DNA of 64,000 nt from Euclidia mi (Eukaryota > Arthropoda > Insecta > Lepidoptera > Erebidae). The notes beneath the pieces are model-generated. The model was given only the letters and a program-made list of their open reading frames with translations. It searched no databases and had not been told where the DNA came from. Numbering within the stretch: the first letter of the stretch is position 1; every line of letters starts with the position of its first letter. This document shows, piece by piece, positions 45,901 through 54,181 of this stretch. The DNA is taken from positions 37,614,394-37,678,393 of the forward strand of contig OX123187.2 of NCBI GenBank assembly GCA_944739405.2, read 5' to 3'. The translations under genes were made by a program, and so were the position numbers.

Positions 45901-46701
45901 ACCAGAAAATGTGTGAAAACACTCGACTGGGAAACCCTGTCACGTAGAACCACTCTCATGTACTTTATATATTATTTCTGATAACAAAGCTTACGTACAA
46001 ACATTCCTTTCTCTAGAATCGTATTTAATTGAAAATCTACAGATATAGCTACCAGTATCCTTTATCGTTTGTATTGCAGTTTTGTCTACACGTATGCCAT
46101 AGTGGTGCGCCAAATGATGGAACGTTCATCATTTGGCGCACCACTATGGCAATTATGATCAACTCACTGTAGTATGTGTCTGAGTCTAGACTTGAAATAA
46201 CAATTTGTATTTCACACAAGCTGTTGTTTCGTCTGGGAGTCGAATCTCTAACACTCAAGTGCAGCTCATGATGATGATTATATTTGTATTAATTCAGTTG
46301 GCCTTGTTGAAGTTTAAGGTTTCTTCCATTTCAATCTTTATGCAGCTTTGTTCGATATAAGTAGATAACGTTCGTCCAATAGCCTAAGATATCTTCTTCT
46401 GTCAGTCCCAAGCACATTTGCATTATATACGACTAGTCGATGCTCGCAGTTACGCCCGCACATTTACTCTGATCCCGTGGGAATTTCGTGAAATCCCTTC
46501 TTAGTGCACTAGTCCCCAAGGAACATAAATGCCCAGTTTCAGCTTCTTGCGCCTAATAGTTTTGACTGTAACTTGTCTGTCAGTCAGTCAGTAACGCAAT
46601 AATTTTATATATACGCATCACTTACGTATTTCCATTTGTTTACTTCACAGATAAAGCTGTTCGCAGCCTACTTCTACGAAGTCAGCAAACTCGAAAAGTA
46701 G
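25455..46701 (+). CDS. CNDP2: Cytosolic non-specific dipeptidase (M20 metallopeptidase), nine exons
   Basis: Hydrolyses dipeptides with a two-metal active site. Coding exons: 25455-25868, 27926-28123, 28530-28791, 31045-31192, 32644-32744, 33724-33854, 35264-35386, 43155-43313, 46651-46701; all have GT-AG junctions and phases that join without a stop, giving 528 residues from ATG 25455 or 478 from ATG 25605 (vertebrate CNDP2 is about 475). Metal ligands of the family are present: His in Y-G-H-L-D-V-Q, Asp in S-T-D-D-K-G, Glu pair in M-E-E-S-G-S-E-G, Asp in I-S-D-N-Y-W, and His in D-M-A-H-S-Q-N-E-K. The dimerisation-lid segment L-H-S-G-V-Y-G-G is intact. The first 50 residues (rich in S, R, N, K, few acids) look like a mitochondrial presequence, while the second ATG has the stronger context (aaccATGg). 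All intron inserts lie outside the splice sites. Confidence 0.95.
25908..26090. repeat. Degenerate LINE-tail-like repeat in intron 1
   Basis: Begins ctagacgtcgccagcggctt + cgcccgcg and contains cattcagacagacag. Resembles the repeats at 36896, 43497 and 46430, which share the cggcttcgc opening and a cagtcagtaacgcaa or cagacag close. Confidence 0.5.
27460..27770. repeat. Interspersed repeat family D
   Basis: Starts at gtcagcctagagacgtccac + tgctggacattggactcccc and continues through a GC-richer body. The opening recurs at 37103 and, decayed, at 27173-27260. Family not identified. Confidence 0.6.
27926..28123 (+). CDS. CNDP2: Dipeptidase exon 2
   Basis: 66 codons, acceptor tttaaag, donor gtatgt. 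Carries the first metal ligands: Y-G-H-L-D-V-Q-P-A and G-R-G-S-T-D-D-K-G-P. Confidence 0.95.
28530..28791 (+). CDS. CNDP2: Dipeptidase exon 3
   Basis: Acceptor ttattttag, donor G|gtaaga, phase 1 exit. Encodes M-E-E-S-G-S-E-G (catalytic Glu), C-I-S-D-N-Y-W-L-G and L-H-S-G-V-Y-G-G. Confidence 0.95.
29009..29126. repeat. Small inverted-repeat element in intron 3
   Basis: atggtatcctttcgcaacgg + taactgta on the left pairs with tacagttaccaagcgaaggc + atac on the right, with about 45 bases between. No duplication resolved. Confidence 0.45.
29806..29910 (-). repeat. SINE family A, partial
   Basis: Contains the complement of the family body: taacggacaaaaagtacact, cagattcgaaacaataaata and gtgagtcacacaaagtattg. 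Confidence 0.65.
29943..30185 (+). repeat. Interspersed repeat family C, full-length-looking copy
   Basis: Runs from catcatcagcctttaacagt through ccacgctggccaaacgggtt and gaaacccatgggatgatgtg to aatccgtcaccacatgga. Close match to 60930-61165. Confidence 0.75.
31045..31192 (+). CDS. CNDP2: Dipeptidase exon 4
   Basis: Acceptor tttacag, donor AG|gtaaat. Encodes M-S-D-L-I-Y-L-M-N-Q-L-V-D-K-D-G and N-I-D-F-D-T-E-A-Y of the lid domain. Confidence 0.93.
31450..31635. mobile_element. MITE, AGCCCCCTTAGC family, copy 1
   Basis: Ends AGCCCCCTTAGCGAAATGGC and (reverse) AGGCCCAATCCCAACGGC, with inner cattcg/cgaatg. A paralogous copy without the element is visible at 44155. Second copy at 61413. Confidence 0.8.
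32029..32212 (-). mobile_element. Short non-autonomous Helitron in intron 4
   Basis: On the - strand it starts TCTATACTAATATAAAAAAA + ACGGAAGAG, carries aatctcacaccaacgagttc, and ends ...accgcgggctcaaCTAG. Confidence 0.8.
32644..32744 (+). CDS. CNDP2: Dipeptidase exon 5
   Basis: Acceptor atcag, donor G|gtacga. Encodes I-L-M-H-R-W-R-F-P-S-L-S-L-H-G-I-E, one of the most conserved CNDP blocks. Confidence 0.95.
33090..33235. repeat. GC-rich inverted-repeat island in intron 5
   Basis: gtttcgcatacgcgc on the left pairs with gcgcgtatgaaac on the right; the middle is full of cgcgc/tacgcg words. Possibly a small MITE. Confidence 0.4.
33580..33690 (-). repeat. SINE family A, head region
   Basis: On the - strand: tttaagcggccggccgcgcc, then gtgttgtgagttcgatgccc (B-box-like GAGTTCGATGCC), acgaggcaacactttgtttg and aattgttgtttcgag. 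Confidence 0.75.
33724..33854 (+). CDS. CNDP2: Dipeptidase exon 6
   Basis: Acceptor gctag, donor AAG|gtatta. Encodes G-A-K-T-V-I-P and G-K-F-S-I-R-L-V-P-N-Q. Confidence 0.94.
34200..34400 (+). repeat. Bm1-like lepidopteran SINE remnant in intron 6
   Basis: Contains gagggccggcaacgcattt-like text, then tgttgcggttgtctatggta + ggcggtaatcgcttaccgtc and a tail cggctattacataaaaa. This layout is that of the widespread Bm1-type SINEs. Confidence 0.6.
35264..35386 (+). CDS. CNDP2: Dipeptidase exon 7
   Basis: 41 codons, acceptor ttgttcag, donor CAG|gtatga. Encodes R-A-W-T-E-N-P-D-H-P-H-Y. GC-rich compared with the introns. Confidence 0.94.
35565..35634 (-). mobile_element. Solo end of a hAT-type element in intron 7
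   Basis: On the - strand it begins CAGTGGCGTAGGAAGGAAGG + GCGGCGGGG, the common hAT terminal pattern, continuing to the mirrored ggtgccac words. The partner end was not found. Confidence 0.5.
36110..36275 (+). repeat. SINE family A
   Basis: Contains ttgtgttattcacaaattgt + tgtaccgagtctgggtattc and gtggcacaggatttataaat, matching the copy at 45215. Confidence 0.65.
36896..37092. repeat. LINE-tail-like repeat
   Basis: Opens ctagtcgacgcctgcggctt, contains atcccgtgggaatcccgtct and tgcccaaggaacatacatgc, and closes gtctgtcagtcagtcagtaa + cgcaaggattttatat. Copies at 43497 and 46430. Confidence 0.65.
37103..37280 (+). repeat. Interspersed repeat family D
   Basis: Opens tcgtatcagccgaaagacgt + ccactgctggacataggcct and carries ggcctacctctactaccagg. 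See 27460. Confidence 0.6.
37287..37493 (-). mobile_element. Short non-autonomous Helitron abutting a larger one
   Basis: On the - strand: AGTACTCTTATATAAAGCTG + AAGAGTTTGTTTG, caggaactactgctccgatt, ...ggtgtaaccgcgggcatctt. It ends exactly where the Helitron at 37494 begins. Confidence 0.7.
37494..39083 (-). mobile_element. Non-autonomous Helitron with internal satellite, 1590 bp
   Basis: On the - strand it begins TCTATACTAATATAATAAAG + CGGAAGAGTTTG, carries two caggaactac blocks and two 'ggctataggctatata' blocks, then a tandem array (about 37650-38650, at least eight units of about 110-120 bp with the words of the array at 9930), and ends GCGAAGTTCGCTGGGTCAAC + TAG. No Rep/helicase frame is present. 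Confidence 0.88.
39193..39837 (+). mobile_element. PIF/Harbinger deletion derivative, 645 bp
   Basis: Inverted ends AGCCACGGCCAAACCAACGC and (reverse) AGCCACGACCAAACCAACGC extend about 60 bases with ggtggcgtgcgcggtggcga. A TAA duplication is at 39190-39192 and 39838-39840. Inside is the start of a Harbinger-type transposase (39329). A possible second, smaller inverted-repeat insert lies at about 39533-39778 (gggcccaattccg against cagaattggcccc). Confidence 0.88.
39329..39415 (+). pseudogene. Harbinger transposase N-terminal remnant
   Basis: 28 codons from ATG: M-L-S-D-T-D-S-E-I-E-E-V-L-L-L-S-A-I-I-E-D-E, a typical acidic/leucine-rich start of HARBI1-like transposases, cut off at a TGA just after R-W-V. 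Confidence 0.65.
40397..42520 (+). mobile_element. CR1-like LINE, 5'-truncated, inactive
   Basis: + strand RT in three frames: 40397-40918 (thumb-side start to L-P-I-S-V-L-P-F-L-S-K), 40728-41213 (T-V-S-A-L-L-K-V, L-V-D-F-S-N-A, W-F-S-S-Y-L-R-G-R-Q-Q) and 41331-42170 (W-S-K-S-F-G-L-S-V-N-P-S-K-C to W-N-A-L-P-L-A-I-R). G-V-P-Q-G-G-I-L-S-P-L-L is present at about 41229. The catalytic box reads Y-A-D-S in place of Y-A-D-D (about 41320). A segment around S-G-F-R is deleted. The 3' UTR is AT-rich with TATA/TGTG microsatellite and closes in (AATAAA)n at 42501-42520. It sits in dipeptidase intron 7. Confidence 0.88.
42521..42961 (+). repeat. Interspersed repeat family E with GACA microsatellite
   Basis: Opens ttgggcaagtgcgagtcgga, carries gggttccgtaccatcatct, gtaaaaatttaaagcgtcta, ttgttgttatagcggcaacc and gatacagcctggtgacagac, a (GACA)n run, then cggaggcttagtaatagggt and a closing hairpin gggttccg...cggaaccct. 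It follows directly on the CR1 tail. A second copy lies reversed at 53577-56928. Class unknown; possibly a LINE/SINE tail family. Confidence 0.8.
42841..42903 (+). repeat. (GACA)n microsatellite
   Basis: About 15 perfect GACA units ending in gacgacgg; internal to repeat family E. The reversed copy at 53630-53668 keeps a shorter TCTG run. Confidence 0.97.
43155..43313 (+). CDS. CNDP2: Dipeptidase exon 8
   Basis: 53 codons, acceptor gtgtgcag, donor GGC|gtacgt. Encodes T-E-P-D-M-S-R-E-G-G-S-I-P-V-T and D-D-M-A-H-S-Q-N-E-K with the C-terminal metal-binding His. Follows the 7.8-kb repeat-filled intron 7. Confidence 0.95.
43497..43690. repeat. LINE-tail-like repeat in intron 8
   Basis: Shares gatcccgtgggaatttcaga, gtttccaaggaacatat and gtctgtcagtaacgcaa with 36896 and 46430. 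Confidence 0.6.
44085..44290 (+). repeat. RTE-tail-like repeat; empty site of the 31450 MITE
   Basis: Contains gcggaggtcagacagcagtc, gctgatattctgtcatatct and ggttaggctagtaagcggat. The same words flank the MITE at 31450-31635 (ctgatattctgtcatatc | tggttagattagtaagcg), where they are split by the element. Confidence 0.65.
45215..45390 (+). repeat. SINE family A with tRNA-like head
   Basis: gcttaagcggccgactcgcc (head), gtagtggattcgatccccac (B box), aaaactttgtgttacccaaa, agtctgggtgtactttgtgt + ccgttg, gtcctacgcggcagagga. Confidence 0.75.
46095..46151. repeat. Perfect short palindrome, 25-bp arms
   Basis: Arms 46095-46119 and 46127-46151 (tgccatagtggtgcgccaaa + tgatg and its complement) with the 7-nt loop gaacgtt. 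In intron 8. Confidence 0.95.
46180..46268 (-). repeat. SINE family A, partial
   Basis: On the - strand gagagattcgactcccagac-like B box, then gaaacaacagcttgtgtgaa and attgttatttcaagtctaga. Confidence 0.6.
46430..46615. repeat. LINE-tail-like repeat just before exon 9
   Basis: Opens actagtcgatgctcgcagtt, carries gatcccgtgggaatttcgtg and closes gtctgtcagtcagtcagtaa + cgcaataattttat. It ends 35 bases before the exon 9 acceptor. Confidence 0.65.
46651..46701 (+). CDS. CNDP2: Dipeptidase exon 9 and stop
   Basis: Acceptor acttcacag, then I-K-L-F-A-A-Y-F-Y-E-V-S-K-L-E-K and TAG, matching the usual C-terminal helix of the family. Confidence 0.93.
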   Translation: MKLFAAYFYEVSKLEK

Positions 46702-47010
46702 ATGTCCAAGCTTTCATTTCAAGAAACATTTATTAGGCAGATATTATGTTTATAAGGAAACAATGGTTATAAGGGATTGTCCACATTCCTACATATAAGT
46801 ACAGTACATACTGCATAATGGTTTAAGTTTCTGCATAATATTAGATAATGTGGTGCCTTACATATCATATACATTTTTTATTGTTATAATAGATAGTTAT
46901 TTTACGTGTTAATGTAAGGTGACTATAATATTAAGTCTTCAATTGTGTATTTATTAGTTGTAGAATATTTTGTAACGTTTATTATGATGATATAATTAAA
47001 ATATTTTCCG
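46702..47010 (+). other. CNDP2: Dipeptidase 3' UTR with candidate polyadenylation signal
   Basis: AT-rich sequence after the TAG. ATTAAA at 46995-47000 is the best candidate signal; no canonical AATAAA was seen in the first 300 bases. Confidence 0.45.
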
Positions 47011-47654
47011 TTTAATTGTATTTTGTTTGTTTTCAAAATGGCATATCGACTGTGAACTGGCAACAGGTCTTATCTCATTTTTTTGCAGATTTCACTTTTT
47101 AATGCCAATTTATACTATTTAATACTCCACGTCGTTGCAAGAAATCCTTACTTAAATACATTTCAATTTAGCGCCAGAATTCGCTTCATTCAACTTGTAC
47201 TAACTGCTACGCGCAGTAAATGCGAGCATATTAACCTATCTCGCCAAAAATGTAGGGACATGAACGCGATTTCGCGCACTCCTAAAACAAATAACTGTTT
47301 TATGTATATTCATTAGGTTTCGGTGCCCTAAGTTATAAAGGGATATTATTGAGGACTTCTAGAAGCTAACATGGTAGAGTTTGTTATAAATTTATTACTA
47401 ATATTTAAGATTTCTACGTTAAATAATCTGTAAATCGAGATAGTACATTATGCATTGCCGTTAAAACTTTTGGCAGATTGGAATTATTCAGAGATAGTAC
47501 TTCTTAGTTCTATTCAACTAAGTATAACATTAACCGAAAATACCTTTAATTAGGTTTATCAATACATATACCTACGATGAAATACATGCTTTTACCTTGC
47601 CCGATTCCCCTATAAGTTGTTATTGACGTATTATTCAAGTGTTATCCGCATTTA

Positions 47655-47792
47655 ATAATATGCCCGGTAGATGGCAAAGGGCTCGCCAACTATTACATTG
47701 AGACCGAAACATAACTGGCGAAAAGTGGGTGTGTAATATACCTCTGCCTACCCCTTCGGGGATAAAAGGCTCGCGCCTTTTACCCCCTTTAG
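47655..47792 (+). repeat. SINE family B, 5'-truncated
   Basis: atggcaaagggctcgccaac, ctggcgaaaagtgggtgtg, acctctgcctaccccttcgg + ggataaaaggc. Lacks the tRNA head and the ATGT tail. Confidence 0.7.
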
Positions 47793-47989
47793 TTATGTTA
47801 TCAGCATTTACGGCTTGATGTTCTAGCCCATCGAGTCACACAGGCTGGCTGCTTAGGGATTGCAGGACTATGTTCTAACTACCTATCTGCCTCATGACTA
47901 ACTAGCCAATTGCTTGGTTGGATTCAATAGAGCATACATTATAATGGAATTTATTTGTGATTACAAATGATTTATCCGTCTTGATATTG

Positions 47990-49530
47990 GCTGCGACAAG
48001 CCAAAATATCGGCGCCTCAATAGACAGATATCAAGGTGTCTGACCCGCGATATCCGCCGATACAACACCGAATGTGTTCAAGAGGCGATCGAGCGGAACA
48101 AAGGCTCTAGTGTATTCCAGAGAGATTAGTCTATCGGGCAAAGTCAGCTAACAAAGCTGAAGACGGAGGATGGCAGTGTTGTGTCATCCAGACCTCAGTT
48201 CTTAGAGAAGATCGAAAGGTTCTATGGAAAGTTATACACGACCCCGCGACCACACGCGACCCTAGAGCTAGATTGACCCGACACCATACCGAAAACATCC
48301 CGGACGTCAGCATACACGAGATTAGTGTGGCCCTAAAACAGCTCATAAACAGCAAGGCACCGGGTCATGCTAGAATTACGACAGAGCTTTTGAAAGCTGG
48401 CGGCATACCCGCTTTGGAAATACTTCGTGAGCTTTTTAATTCCGTCATACACGAGGGCAAAACGCCACAGGCGTGGCACAGAAGTGTGGTTGTGCTGTTC
48501 TTCAAAAAGGTCGAAAAACCTTTTTAAAGATTTGCAGACTCATCTCACTTCTGAGCCACGTCTATAAGCTGTTTTCAAGGTTCATCACGAATCGTCTCGC
48601 TTGCAAGCTACACGACTTCCAGCCTTCCGAACAAGCCAATTTCCGAAAAAGCTAATAGTACTATAGACCACATACTGAACACATATAGAAGCCAGAGGAG
48701 TATAACCAGCCTCTATGCTTGGCGTTACTTGTAGACTATGGGAAAGCCTTCGACTCGATCGAAACCTGGGCAGAGCTACAGTCTCTCTAACGGTTCCAGA
48801 TTGACTATCGATACGTCGAAGTGCTGATTGAAGTTTTTGTACGAAAACGCCACCATGTCAGTCCACCTACAGGAATAGAGCTCGAAACCTATACGACTAC
48901 AGCGAGGGGTGAGGCAGGGAGCTGATATATCTCCGAAATTTTTCACCGCTGCGCTTGAAGAATTCTTCAAGCTTCTGGACTGGGAAGGACTCGGTATCAA
49001 CATCAACGGCGAGTAATGTATCGCATGCACTCACTTTCGACTCGCTGACAATATCGTAGTCAAGGTTGAGAACATGGAAGACCGCAGCACAATGCTCGGT
49101 GGCGCCTGTAGAGTCTCCCAACAAGTAGGTCGAACAAGACGAAAATCATGTATAACGTCCATGTCGTACCTGCTCCTATAGATATATATCTTTACGTCCG
49201 ATATCCCTCAGTGTCAAAGTCTTGACCAGTGTGTGTAGCCAGTGTTGTCACTCAAAGGACGATGGAGAGAGCTATGCTCGGAGTTTCCTTGTGAGATCGA
49301 ATCAGAAATGAGGAGATCCGCAGGCGAACCAAAGTCACCGACATAGTTCTCCGAATAGTCAGGCTGAAGTGGCAGTGGCAGGGTACATAGGCAGAAGAAC
49401 TGATGGCCGTTGGATCAGAAAGTTTCTGAAGTGGCTGCCGCGTACCGGACGACGTAGCAGAGCAAGGCCTCCTGAAAGGTGGACTGACAATCTTGTTGGG
49501 ATCACCCATAATGTTCCAAGTAAAATGTCC
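47990..49530 (+). mobile_element. RTE-like LINE, decayed
   Basis: Recognisable blocks on the + strand: I-S-V-A-L-K-Q-L-I-N-S-K-A-P-G, P-Q-A-W-H, L-L-S-H-V-Y-K-L-F, Q-A-N-F-R (for QxGFR), R-G-V-R-Q-G-A-D-I-S-P, and at the end W-Q-W-Q-G...-R-T-D-G-R-W-I-R-K and R-A-R-P-P-E-R-W-T-D-N-L. The order fits an RTE-type RT. Many frameshifts and stops. A second decayed copy is at 1160-1960. It contains a perfect 20-bp palindrome gcttgaagaattcttcaagc at about 48953. Confidence 0.8.
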
Positions 49531-50069
49531 TATGTTTGTTCTTGTGTAGATTTATATTGTCCTATCTCGATTTTATATTGGAAGGAAGCATATAAAGTTA
49601 ATTTTGTTTTTAAATACATATGCAATTAAAAAAATTATTAACTACGTATTTTTTTGTAACATACGAGATGTTCTAAATATGATGCAAACATGTTTTTTCT
49701 TCCTCCTCTAAAGTTGTCAAAATTGAGATATTACAGGTTGCCAGTTCACAGTCGATATCCAATAATTCCCGAAGTTTATGAATCTCTTTTTAAGAACGGA
49801 GAAATTTAACTTTTTTAAATATTTTAACAGATGTATACTATCCAATTACTATTTAGCCAAAGATAACATTAAGTGCCCAGCAGGAAAGTAGACCCCGTGT
49901 CCCAATGCGAAGGTCAATCGTAATACGAGTAAGGGCAAGACCAATTTGATGATGAAGATTTGATACTTAACCTTTACTTTAGTCGTAGGTCTATTGGACT
50001 TAGGTCGACATTTTGAAGCTTGATACACGATGCGGCGAAGAACATAGCTTCCCGCTCTCTCAGTTCTGT

Positions 50070-50289
50070 CACGGTAATATAATCTAACAGTATTGTAACT
50101 CGGCCGTCTTCGTGAGTTATATACCTACCTACCAGACGCGCCGCATGCGAGCTGCGGCACGATAGCGGCTGCGGGTACTGTAGGTACAGTCCGCCCAGTC
50201 TAATGGGTACTCTGCTCGCGGCGCGTAGGTATAACTCGAGTTTCGTGCGTTTGTATGGAGTTACAATACTGTTAGATATTATTACCGTG
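50070..50289. mobile_element. MITE, 220 bp, with 7-bp target duplication
   Basis: Ends CACGGTAATATAATCTAACA + GTATTGTAACTC and its near-complement. GTTCTGT flanks it at 50063-50069 and 50290-50296. The core is GC-rich. Probably hAT-like by duplication length. Confidence 0.85.
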
Positions 50290-50296
50290 GTTCTGT

Positions 50297-51900
50297 CGAA
50301 GTCACTTTGGGCCGGGTGCCTTTCGCTTGCTAGTGCTAAGTAGATAAGTGGGCCCAATTTGCGGTTATAGTATATTATCTATGAGCCCAATGGATACCCA
50401 ATGGACACCTGATTATGTTTCTGAAATGTTTTGCTTAGTTTCTACGTCAAACTAACATGAAATTGACATGCTGTAATCCAAGACTACTCATACAATTCGG
50501 AATGAGTATTGCAGCTGCTCTGAAGCTTACCTTAGCAGAAGAAGGGACTTCAGGTGAGATCCTAACATAAGATGGGTTGAAAGAACAATGGCAAACCACC
50601 GTACATTATCAGTGTCGCATTAAGACTTCGCGAGCATTAGTACAAATACTTTAAAAAGATAGATCTAAGGCCTATTAAGTAAAATGTAAATACAGAATAT
50701 TTTTATGTAATGGGATTTTAATAGAAAATGAAGTTAAAGAGTTGTAAGTTACACCTCGCGCATTTAGTGTGGGCAGGTCTGAAGTTAGTCACTAATACGG
50801 TTATAGTATATCATCTGTGGTCACTAATGTCACAGTTGTCACAGTGATAAGTTCACTTATGTGCAGTACAGTGAATAAACGTACATTGCGCAGAACGCTA
50901 ATGACTAACGTCAGGTGACGATGAGGTGACGTTTCAAGGAGCTACCTATGTAAATATTTGAGCTCTTTCCTAATACGTAGGTATCATGAGCATAACAGAA
51001 CTGTGATTGGAATGTTAAATCATCTGAGAGTACCTTTTCCAACACTTACTTCTAAGAGTTTCTTTATAATTATATTGGTATATCACACTTCGCTGTAATT
51101 ATGTTGCTCTATATTCTATCCAGCAAACTTACACTAATTATTATACTTTGCAAACTCTCGCGCTATTTAGCATTTAGGGGTACTTCACTGATTTGGCGTT
51201 TCATCAGCCCTATTTTTGTATCATAAAATAGTAATTAAGTGAAAATAAAATATGTTTGGTAACAAAGCATTTATTTACATTTGAACCATTTTAAAATGCC
51301 TCTTACTTCTTCGAAAAACTGAACTGGTGACGGAATAATAGCTTGACGACAAATATATCCCAGATATCATACAATGCACATAATGTATAAACATCAAATC
51401 CCATTCTACACAAATAAAAAATCTGTTCAAAATAACAATACGTAGGTATTAGATTTTTGTCTCAAAGGTATGTCCAAAATCACAACAACATAATTGTGTA
51501 ACACCATAAGTAGGTATTCAACACTCAGGATGCAAAAGCTTAACTGAAAGCAGAAACGAAAGCTAAGCTAAAAAAAGTTAACAAAACAATGCGAAAATGC
51601 GTAAAATAAATATAATACAGACATTCATTCATAAGATACAACTGTATCAATGACAGATGACAAGAAATTCACGCGATTCGTCGTTTTTTTTTTAAGGTTT
51701 GTAACGATTTCATAAAAGAGGATTTAATGCTTCTTTTAAAATCTCGCTTTTGACGTTTAGTTATTGCTATGTGCATTTCAGATGTAACAAAATATTTCTT
51801 TATTAGATATTTGTTTTATCCCATTGAATAAAAAAGAATAATAACTAATAAAATAAACTACAGCTATCATTCTATAAAATGTATATAAATTCATTCATGC
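50297..51900. other. Intergenic stretch without a recognised gene
   Basis: AT-rich. The phrase cggttatagtatat(c/t)atct appears at about 50363 and 50798, which suggests ends of an unclassified element. AATAAA at about 51244. No coding frame supported. Confidence 0.35.
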
Positions 51901-51920
51901 TCGCATTCAGAATTCATTCA

Positions 51921-51981
51921 GAATGGCAAAATCAGTGTCGCTTATTTATGAAATAAATAAGCGACACTGATTTTGCCATTC
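51921..51981. repeat. Perfect palindrome, 29-bp arms, 3-nt loop
   Basis: gaatggcaaaatcagtgtcg + cttatttat (51921-51949), loop gaa, then its exact complement (51953-51981). Confidence 0.97.
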
Positions 51982-52139
51982 TTCTTTCACTTTCATATTC
52001 TGTAAGGGAATGTGTATGAAACTGTAGTGGTAGAGCGGACTTCTGAATCTAACAATCAGGAGACTGTACTGAGGTAAGGATATCTAGCGACAGAGTACGA
52101 GTTTCACCGAAATCGGTCTGCAGAGGATCTTCTACAGTG

Positions 52140-53280
52140 CCATGCATCCAAGAGGTGAGGCTATCGAGGCGAATCAGTTCTCTCTACGATTTCTTTTGCT
52201 GCTCAACAACGATTTGCTATAACCTGGTACCTTCGTTCGACATGCAGATGATAGCATGCATGGTTGTAAATGCTCGGGATGGCAAAGTGCAGATTCAGTC
52301 ATTCAGAGAGTGGGTGATTAAGCGCTTAAATTTGTCTCAGAAATTGGTATTCTACTGTGACGTTGTTACTGGAATCAAGTTTAATACCTACCTCAAACAT
52401 TTAGGAGTGCCTGTTCTATACATAACGATGCCAATTTCACCAGGCTCCGGCTTTCGGAATGTATTCGTGCTTAAAACCTATCGCATGGAACTCCTTGGCG
52501 TCACTTTGACTTCAACTCTTTTCACTCATCTTAGACTATACAGGCTGTAAAAAGACCCTTAACGAAAACTGAAATCCCATGTTGTACCAATCAGTACGAC
52601 CATTTTTTACTTCGGCACCATACCTGGGAAATTACTGGTTCAGGAGATATTGAGGCTCAAAGTTAGTATGGAATTTTCTACTTAGGTACAAAATCGATAC
52701 ATTTACGCCGCGAATATGTTCTTTAGATGCCCCATTACCCCATGGATAAGTAGGTATTTCGAGCATTGCACGCGCGCACTTATAATTGCTGTTTAAAAAA
52801 TGTGAAAACTCAAAAAAAAATTTGTTTCATAGGTATTATTTTTGGTTAGTATGACTTGGCATGATGTCCACAACGAGTAGAATTCGGCTTGGAGATGGGT
52901 CTTGTGACACCCTGTATGTGACTCATCAATTGAGGCGAGAGCCCAGCCTGCTGGGAAGCTTCTGGAAAGAAACTAGTTAGGTACCCTCGATAAGATAAGG
53001 CAGTAGTTTACGCTGGGACAGTTGCTTAACCTTTGCAAAGCGCAAGTTCTATCCTGCATGGAGTACTTTCCCATCTTTGGAGGCTCTTGAATTAATTGAG
53101 ATTATTGAGAAGCAAGCCAGGACACTCATTCGCGATGTTCAACTGGTTGTCCCAAAACTCCAGTCTGGAGCTACGTCGCAGAGTTTTATAGGACGGTCTG
53201 TCGGTGTTTTATAGAACACATTTCGGGAAGTGTACAGAAGAGCTACATAATCCTCCATCCTCCCTCATCGTGCACTAAGT
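52140..53280 (+). pseudogene. Jockey-type LINE fragment, interrupted
   Basis: H-A-D-D-S-M-H-G-C-K (RT catalytic box region, about 52238) on the left and K-L-L-G/..L-N-L-C-K-A-Q-V-L-S-C-M-E-Y-F, then Y-R-T-V-C-R-C-F-I-E on the right (52990-53270) match the order in the Jockey copy at 8640-20470. The two halves are separated by the MITE at 52541-52914. Confidence 0.65.
52541..52914. mobile_element. Mariner-type MITE, copy 2
   Basis: Ends CAGGCTGTAAAAAGACCC and (reverse) CAGGGTGTCACAAGACCC with TA at 52539-52540 and 52915-52916. Inverted match to 17696-18084. Confidence 0.88.
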
Positions 53281-53631
53281 AGGGGAACGAGGGGCTTGTT
53301 GTAACAATTTTCTGAATAACATGAATTTTTCAATATATCTTGAGATCTATTGGTTAAATTGCTATTAAATAAATATGGATGGATGCTGTAACTCTTTCTC
53401 TGACAAATCAAGTAAAAATAATACCATAACTATTGGTCATTATTCGACAATAAATCATTTTCTAGAAGAAGTGCGGTGTTACAACTTACCTCGTGCTTGG
53501 GGCAAGTTGTAACATCTACCGGGGCAAGTAGTAACGGCAAAATAAAACGACAATAATACGTCTAATCATTTAGTCTTTTTAGGGTTCCGTACCTAAAAGG
53601 TAAAAAACGGAACCCTATTACTAAGCCTCCG

Positions 53632-53663
<32 letters not shown>

Positions 53664-54181
53664 CTGTCACCAGGCTGTATCTCATAAACCATGATAGCTA
53701 GAAAGCTGAAATTTTTACAAATTATGTATTTCAGTTGCCGCTATAACAACAAATACTAAAAATAAAAAAAAATAAAAAAATAAGGGGGGGTCCCATACAA
53801 AAAGCGTGCTTTTTTTCGTATTTTTTGCTCAAAATTACTAACTGTTACAGGTAGACGCTTTAAATTTTTACAGAATATGTAGTTGTATATTACCTTTCAA
53901 AATAAATAATTAAATTTAAAAAAAGTAAATAATAAAGGGGGGCTCCCATACAACAAACGTATTTTTTAAGCAATTTGTTAGTCGATCTTAATAAACAGTT
54001 AGAAACTTATAAAGTACTAGCTGACCCGGCAAACGTTGTTTTGCAAAATTTTTTTTTTTTTTGAAAAATAGATATTGGCCGATTCTCATAGATACCGGAT
54101 AAGCACAAAAAATTTCATCAAAATCGGTCAAGCCGTTTCGGAGGAGTATGGGAACGAAAACTGTGACACGAGAATTTTATA

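Noticed and set aside
52137..52550. A 137-codon + strand frame as a host gene
   Set aside because: The adjacent frame shows the Jockey H-A-D-D-S box and the right-hand half matches Jockey C-terminal text, so this is LINE debris.
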